46,607 bases of DNA from RGIG7450 sp045633565 (GTDB lineage: Bacteria; Bacillota; Clostridia; RUG12999), in NCBI GenBank assembly GCA_045633565.1, contig JAZQYO010000002.1, positions 1-46,607 of the forward strand, given 5' to 3'. Under the pieces are notes generated by a model that saw only the letters and a list, made by a program, of their open reading frames with translations, was not told the origin of the DNA and ran no database searches. The position numbers and the translations under genes are program-made. Below are positions 42,250-46,607 of the stretch, one piece after another. Numbering within the stretch: the first letter of the stretch is position 1; each line of letters opens with the position of its first letter.

Positions 42250-42834
42250 ATGAAAATTGAAAAAATATCGGACGAAAGAATTAAAGTAACATTACAGCCA
42301 ATTGATATGAAAAAATGGAATATAACTTATGAAAGTCTTTCAACAGATACTCCCGAAACAAGTGATGCTGTGTGGAATATTATCCTTAAAATAACCGAGG
42401 AAACAGGGATGGATTTTAAAAACTGTCAGGTGACTATTGAAGTTATACGTTCTCAATCAGGGACCTGCGTTCTTTTTATCAGCAAAAAGAAACTTCAAAC
42501 AAGATATAAGTATAAAAGGAAAAATTCAGTAAGAGAAACAGTGGCAGTATACAGATTTAAAGACTTTGATGATATTATAAACTTTTCAAAAAACAACTTG
42601 TATTTTTCTTTTCTATTTGATGGTAAAAACAGTATTTACAGATATAAAAAAGAATTGCTGCTTGTAATAAATGTTTTGCCGGAACTGAAAAAATATATGA
42701 ATGCTTTTAATGACAGAGTGTGTGAATATGCAGACATATTCAATAAACCTTTGCTGTATGCTTGTTATCTTGAAGAACATTTTAAACCTGTTATAACGAA
42801 AAATGCTCTTAAAATATTATATTATAAGATGTAA
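42250..42834 (+). CDS. MecA-family adaptor protein
   Basis: MecA-type adaptors bring substrate proteins to ClpCP. The N-terminal strand-turn (M-K-I-E-K-I-S-D-E-R-I-K-V-T-L) and the following P-I-D-M-K-K-W-N-I-T are typical, as are the middle E-V-I-R-S-Q-S-G and the C-terminal F-x-D-F-D-D-I-I. The start is ATG 42250 (GGAGG five bases before); ATG 42247 is nearly as good. It has 194 residues, a little shorter than MecA of B. subtilis (218). No ClpC or comG genes are nearby. The promoter is an extended -10. Assigned by pattern; sequence identity to true MecA is likely low. Confidence 0.72.
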   Translation: MKIEKISDERIKVTLQPIDMKKWNITYESLSTDTPETSDAVWNIILKITEETGMDFKNCQVTIEVIRSQSGTCVLFISKKKLQTRYKYKRKNSVRETVAVYRFKDFDDIINFSKNNLYFSFLFDGKNSIYRYKKELLLVINVLPELKKYMNAFNDRVCEYADIFNKPLLYACYLEEHFKPVITKNALKILYYKM

Positions 42835-42901
42835 TAAAAAAGGATTTTGAATTTTTTTGTAGTATAAGTAAAATAAAGAATACTTTTGGATGTGAGCTTT
42901 A

Positions 42902-43897
42902 TTGACAGTCAGAGAAATTACAGAAAAAAATGAACATCTTTATCTTTCGGAAAAAGCCTGTTTTGCTGATTTGAGCAAGGGGAGAGAAAAAAAGGCTGAG
43001 CTTTGTGATTTGCGTACCGAGTTTCAGCGTGATAGGGATAAGATAATTCACTCAAAGTCTTTCCGCAGACTCAAGCATAAAACTCAGGTATTTATCATAC
43101 CGGATGAGGATCATTTCAGAACAAGACTTACCCACACTCTTGAGGTGTCGCAGATTGCAAGAACTATTGGCAGAGGATTGAGACTTAACGAAGACCTTAT
43201 TGAAGCAATAGCGCTCGGTCATGATCTGGGGCACACTCCGTTTGGACATTCAGGCGAAAGAGCTCTGCAAAAGCTTAATCCGGAAGGGTTTGAGCATAAC
43301 ATTCATAGCCTGAGAATGGTAGATGTCCTTGAAGAAAACGGGAATGGACTTAACCTTACATACGAGGTGCGAGACGGAATTGTTAATCACAGGACAGGTG
43401 GCAAACCCTCTACACTTGAAGGAATGGTTGTCAGAATTTCTGATAAAATTGCCTATATTAATCATGACATAGATGATGCAATAAGAAGCGGAATAATTTG
43501 TTTTGACGATTTACCAAAAAGATGTGTAAAAGTTCTCGGGGACAGTCATGGAAAACGGATAAATTCGCTTGTTAAAGACCTGATTCTTAATAATCTTGAG
43601 TTTACTGCTGAAGTTAAAGAGGCGATGGATGAGCTGAGAGCTTTTATGTTTGAAAGGGTGTATAATGAAAAGACCATCAGACAGGAAGAAGTTAAGGTTC
43701 ATAGTCTGATTGGCGAGCTTTATGAGTATTATAAAGCTAATCCGGAAAAAATCTCCGGTTATGAAGTGCTTGCAAAAAATGCCAGCAACCTTGACAGACT
43801 TGTTACGGATTACATTGCAGGTATGACAGATGAATATGCGATAAACACATTCGAAAATCTTTTTTTACCTAAACCTTATAAAAAAGATAAAAAATAA
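42902..43897 (+). CDS. dgt: Deoxyguanosinetriphosphate triphosphohydrolase-like protein
   Basis: This is a metal-dependent HD-domain hydrolase that cuts dNTPs (dGTP in E. coli) to deoxynucleoside and triphosphate. The HD motif is complete: R-L-T-H-T-L-E-V (H), A-L-G-H-D-L-G-H-T-P-F-G-H (HD) and N-H-D-I-D-D-A-I (D). The N-terminal signature D-x-R-T-E-F-Q-R-D-R-D-K-I-I-H-S is present. The start is TTG 42902, the only one that gives the family N-terminus; its ribosome site (GGATGTGAG) is weak. With 331 residues it is a short form. It begins the dgt-dnaG-rpoD run, a common order in Clostridia, linking nucleotide pools to primer synthesis. Confidence 0.92.
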   Translation: MTVREITEKNEHLYLSEKACFADLSKGREKKAELCDLRTEFQRDRDKIIHSKSFRRLKHKTQVFIIPDEDHFRTRLTHTLEVSQIARTIGRGLRLNEDLIEAIALGHDLGHTPFGHSGERALQKLNPEGFEHNIHSLRMVDVLEENGNGLNLTYEVRDGIVNHRTGGKPSTLEGMVVRISDKIAYINHDIDDAIRSGIICFDDLPKRCVKVLGDSHGKRINSLVKDLILNNLEFTAEVKEAMDELRAFMFERVYNEKTIRQEEVKVHSLIGELYEYYKANPEKISGYEVLAKNASNLDRLVTDYIAGMTDEYAINTFENLFLPKPYKKDKK

Positions 43898-43958
43898 AAA
43901 AGGGTTTAGGGGAATTTTGTCGAAAAGATTTGTATAAATATTTTTGGAGGAAAAGCAA

Positions 43959-45680
43959 ATGGCGTCCTATATTCCGGATGAGTTAATAGCCGAAATAACA
44001 GCAGCAAATGATATTGTTGATGTTGTTTCATCATATATGAAACTCAAACGGAGTGGAAACGGCTATAAAGGTCTTTGTCCGTTTCACGGGGAAAAAACAC
44101 CATCTTTTCATATTTCTCCCGATAAGCAGCTTTATCATTGTTTTGGTTGCGGCGCAGGAGGAAGTGTTCTCCAGTTTATAATGAATATTGAAAATCTTGA
44201 CTTTGTTGATGCGGTAAAGTTCCTTGCGGCAAAAGCAAATATTGCAATCCCGGAAGGGGACAGTCCTGAAACAAGTGACAAGATGCATAGACGCAGGAAG
44301 AATATATATAAAATTAATTCTCTTGCTGCAAAATTTTACCATGCTAATCTGATGAAAAGTGACAATAAAGTAATTCAGAATTATCTTGTTGAAAGAGGTA
44401 TTGAAAGAAATACAGCCACAAGATTTGGTGTAGGTTATGCGCCTGATAAGTTGGATGAACTGACAAACTATCTTTTAAATGAAGGTTTTTCAGAAGCCGA
44501 AATACTTGATTCGGGAATTGCCCGCAGGAGTGAAAAAACCGGCAAACTTTATGACTTTTTCCGTAACAGAGTTATGTTTCCGATAATTGATGTCAGAGGG
44601 AATGTTGTTGCTTTCGGTGGACGTGTAACCGATAAATCGTTGCCTAAATACCTTAACTCATCAGATACAGTTGCGTTCAGTAAAAGTAAAACTCTTTTTG
44701 CACTGAATTTTGCCAAAAACCATTGTCGGGAAAGGCTGATTCTGTGTGAAGGGTATATGGATGTAATAGCACTACATAAATCAGGATTTGAAAATGCAGT
44801 TGCTACGCTTGGAACAGCACTCACTAAAGAGCATTGCGGAATTATATCAAGATATACAAAGGAAGTTTTGCTCTGCTATGACAGTGACGAAGCAGGGCAG
44901 AAAGCAACTGCAGCGGCAATTGCACTTTTAAAGGATGTAAATGTCCGGACGAAGGTGCTTGTTATGAAGGGTGCAAAAGACCCTGATGAATATATTAAGC
45001 TTAAAGGCAGGGCGGCATTTGAACAACTTATTATTGGTTCAGAAAATGCAGTTTTGTATAAAATTAACAAGTTAAAACAACAATATAATGTGGATATCCT
45101 TGAAGAAAAGCTTCAGCTTATAAATAAAGCTACTGAAATTTTTGCTGATATTGAAAGTCCTGTTGAAGCAGAACTAACAATTAAAGAATTTTCTTCAGAA
45201 ATGGGAGTAAGCCCTGATACCGTATATGCACAGATTAAGCAGCTAAAAGCTTCAAAAGGTAAAAAAGAAGCCATAAAAAGACCGAATGTAAAAAGCATAG
45301 AGGTAGATAAAGAAGGTTTGCTACTTAATCTTATGGCATCATATAAGCCGGTATATACTAAAATGAAAGAGATTGTAAATGAGGACTTTTTTGAAAAAGA
45401 AGTGTGTAAAATCTTTTTCAGAAATATGGTTCGGCTTAAGGATAAAGGTGTTGATACAGATACGGCGATTGTAATGGCATCGCTTGATGATGAAACTGTA
45501 AAGACGCTGAGCGGAATTTTTGCCGGTGAGATGCCTTATGAAAATCCGGAAAAAGCGGCTGAGGATATTTATCTTTCAATTAAAAACAGTAAAACTAATG
45601 TAAATGAAATAAAATCACCTGAGGAGCTCAGTAGAATAATTGAGCTTATTAAACAACAGAAAAAACAGGCGGGAGGTTAA
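43959..45680 (+). CDS. dnaG: DNA primase DnaG
   Basis: DnaG makes RNA primers at the replication fork. The N-terminal CHC2 zinc finger is C40-P-F-H43...C61-F-G-C64. The N-terminal catalytic part follows, and the Toprim motif is L-I-L-C-E-G-Y-M-D-V-I-A. Later D-S-D-E-A-G is the acidic metal site. The C-terminal ~150 residues are the helical helicase-binding part, which is shorter and more divergent. ATG 43959, 8 bases after GGAGG, gives 573 residues. It is 8 bp from rpoD, so they are co-transcribed as in the classical macromolecular-synthesis operon. Confidence 0.97.
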   Translation: MASYIPDELIAEITAANDIVDVVSSYMKLKRSGNGYKGLCPFHGEKTPSFHISPDKQLYHCFGCGAGGSVLQFIMNIENLDFVDAVKFLAAKANIAIPEGDSPETSDKMHRRRKNIYKINSLAAKFYHANLMKSDNKVIQNYLVERGIERNTATRFGVGYAPDKLDELTNYLLNEGFSEAEILDSGIARRSEKTGKLYDFFRNRVMFPIIDVRGNVVAFGGRVTDKSLPKYLNSSDTVAFSKSKTLFALNFAKNHCRERLILCEGYMDVIALHKSGFENAVATLGTALTKEHCGIISRYTKEVLLCYDSDEAGQKATAAAIALLKDVNVRTKVLVMKGAKDPDEYIKLKGRAAFEQLIIGSENAVLYKINKLKQQYNVDILEEKLQLINKATEIFADIESPVEAELTIKEFSSEMGVSPDTVYAQIKQLKASKGKKEAIKRPNVKSIEVDKEGLLLNLMASYKPVYTKMKEIVNEDFFEKEVCKIFFRNMVRLKDKGVDTDTAIVMASLDDETVKTLSGIFAGEMPYENPEKAAEDIYLSIKNSKTNVNEIKSPEELSRIIELIKQQKKQAGG

Positions 45681-45688
45681 AAGCCAAT

Positions 45689-46607
45689 ATGGAGTCAAAT
45701 GAAAAAATTCAAGCTATAAAAAAGCTTATGGAACTTGGTAAAAAGAAAGCAGTTTTGTCCTATAAAGATGTAGAGGACGCACTGTGCGAGCTTGAACTTG
45801 AGCCGGAACAGATTGAAAACATTTATGAAGAACTTGAAAATTCCGGTGTTGAAATTGTTCATGACCTTGATAAAGAGCTTGAAGAAATTCAGCAGAACGG
45901 TGAAGAGAAAATAGACCTTACTCTTCCGGACGGAATTGGTGTTGATGACCCCGTCAGAATGTATCTTAAAGAGATTGGTAAGGTTCCGCTTTTATCCCTT
46001 GAGGAAGAAACAGAACTTGCAAAGAAAATGGTTGATGGCGACGAACTTGCAAGAAAAAAACTTGCCGAAGCAAACCTTCGTCTTGTTGTAAGTATTGCTA
46101 AAAAATACGTAGGTCGCGGTATGTATTTCCTTGATCTTATTCAGGAAGGTAACGTAGGTTTGATTAAAGCGGTTGACAAGTTTGACCATACAAAAGGCTT
46201 TAAGTTTTCAACCTATGCTACGTGGTGGATAAGACAGGCAATAACCCGTGCTATTGCTGACCAGGCAAGAACCATACGTATTCCCGTTCATATGGTAGAA
46301 ACAATAAATAAACTTAAAAAGACCCAGAGTAAACTGCTTCACGAAAACGGATACGAACCCAGTGAGGAACAAATTGCAGAAGAGATGGATATGACGGTTG
46401 AACGTGTGCGTGAAATTATGCGCGTGGCACAGGAACCCGTTTCTATGGAAACACCGATAGGTCCCGAGGAAGATTCACGTCTTATGGACTTTATCCGCGA
46501 TGAGGATGCTCTGGCTCCCGATGAAGCTGCTCTTAAAACTATCACTAACGAAGATATTGACGGTGTTTTAAAAACCCTCACTCCCCGTGAGGAGGCGGTT
46601 ATAAGAC
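45689..46607 (+). CDS. rpoD: Primary sigma factor RpoD/SigA (3' end cut by window)
   Basis: ATG 45689 follows a GGGAGG site with spacing 12. The frame stays open to the end, giving the first 306 residues. Region 1.1 is short and acidic. Region 1.2 is D-D-P-V-R-M-Y-L-K-E-I-G. Region 2 is A-N-L-R-L-V-V-S-I-A-K-K-Y, then D-L-I-Q-E-G-N-V-G-L-I-K-A-V-D-K-F-D (2.1-2.2) and F-S-T-Y-A-T-W-W-I-R-Q-A (2.3-2.4, -10 recognition). Region 3 contains R-T-I-R-I-P-V-H-M. The start of region 4 (L-T-P-R-E-E-A-V-I-R) is at the border, and the -35 recognition helix lies outside. It is the primary housekeeping sigma factor, consistent with the TTGACA/TATAAT promoters seen here. Confidence 0.97.
   Translation, partial: MESNEKIQAIKKLMELGKKKAVLSYKDVEDALCELELEPEQIENIYEELENSGVEIVHDLDKELEEIQQNGEEKIDLTLPDGIGVDDPVRMYLKEIGKVPLLSLEEETELAKKMVDGDELARKKLAEANLRLVVSIAKKYVGRGMYFLDLIQEGNVGLIKAVDKFDHTKGFKFSTYATWWIRQAITRAIADQARTIRIPVHMVETINKLKKTQSKLLHENGYEPSEEQIAEEMDMTVERVREIMRVAQEPVSMETPIGPEEDSRLMDFIRDEDALAPDEAALKTITNEDIDGVLKTLTPREEAVIR

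Noticed and set aside
1..46607. CRISPR array, insertion sequence or transposase, rRNA, riboswitch
   Set aside because: I saw no regularly spaced repeats, transposase motifs, rRNA sequence or recognisable riboswitch core on either strand. This is by eye, and a covariance-model search could find more.

Overview
The window looks like chromosome from a low-GC, anaerobic, probably spore-forming member of the Clostridia. The signs are strong AGGAGG-type ribosome sites, short intergenic gaps, an oxygen-sensitive class III ribonucleotide reductase with its radical-SAM activase, a Lon-B type protease, a SpoIVFB-like site-2 protease, HPr kinase, AddAB (rather than RecBCD) and S-layer-homology (SLH) surface proteins. 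SLH proteins beside a GH88 unsaturated-uronyl hydrolase recall plant-polysaccharide degraders of the Monoglobus kind. That placement is inference and was not tested.

Left part (1-5.3 kb) is accessory DNA: a cut-off MerR/TipAS regulator, a small CDP-alcohol phosphatidyltransferase, an orphan ribbon-helix-helix regulator with dyads beside it, a SLOG protein cut short and joined to a headless Mrr-type endonuclease, an ArsC/Spx-like thiol protein, a four-cysteine protein of unknown role, and a compact two-gene module (a minimal nucleotidyltransferase plus a helical partner) that I regard as the best candidate for an undescribed system. It ends at a tRNA-Ser(CGA) gene. Upstream of that gene lies a second tRNA-Ser(CGA)-like sequence broken just after the anticodon loop.

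From 6.0 to 17.7 kb is a surface/carbohydrate cluster on the plus strand: an AraC regulator with a receiver-like N-terminus, an SLH protein, a GH88 hydrolase, a 1,019-residue SLH protein, two secreted Ig-like proteins and two LplB/LplC-type sugar permeases. No solute-binding protein and no ATPase are present, so these must come from elsewhere. A strong terminator hairpin and a GC-rich bulged hairpin divide the cluster.

From 17.7 to 46.6 kb is housekeeping DNA. On the minus strand: a SpoIVFB-like protease with a tiny membrane partner, then hprK - ROK kinase - murB - rapZ. On the plus strand: tgt, addB, addA. On the minus strand again: nadE, a metallophosphoesterase and an anchored protein. Then trmK (+), nrdD (-, with a fused redoxin domain), a DMT transporter and nrdG (-), lonB-type protease and an MFS transporter (+), a lipoprotein (-), a MecA-like adaptor (+), and the conserved dgt - dnaG - rpoD macromolecular-synthesis run, with rpoD cut off by the window end. 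The nrdD control region is well resolved: a consensus promoter with a palindromic NrdR-type box just upstream and a second, weaker box 32 bp further on that coincides with the terminator of the preceding operon.
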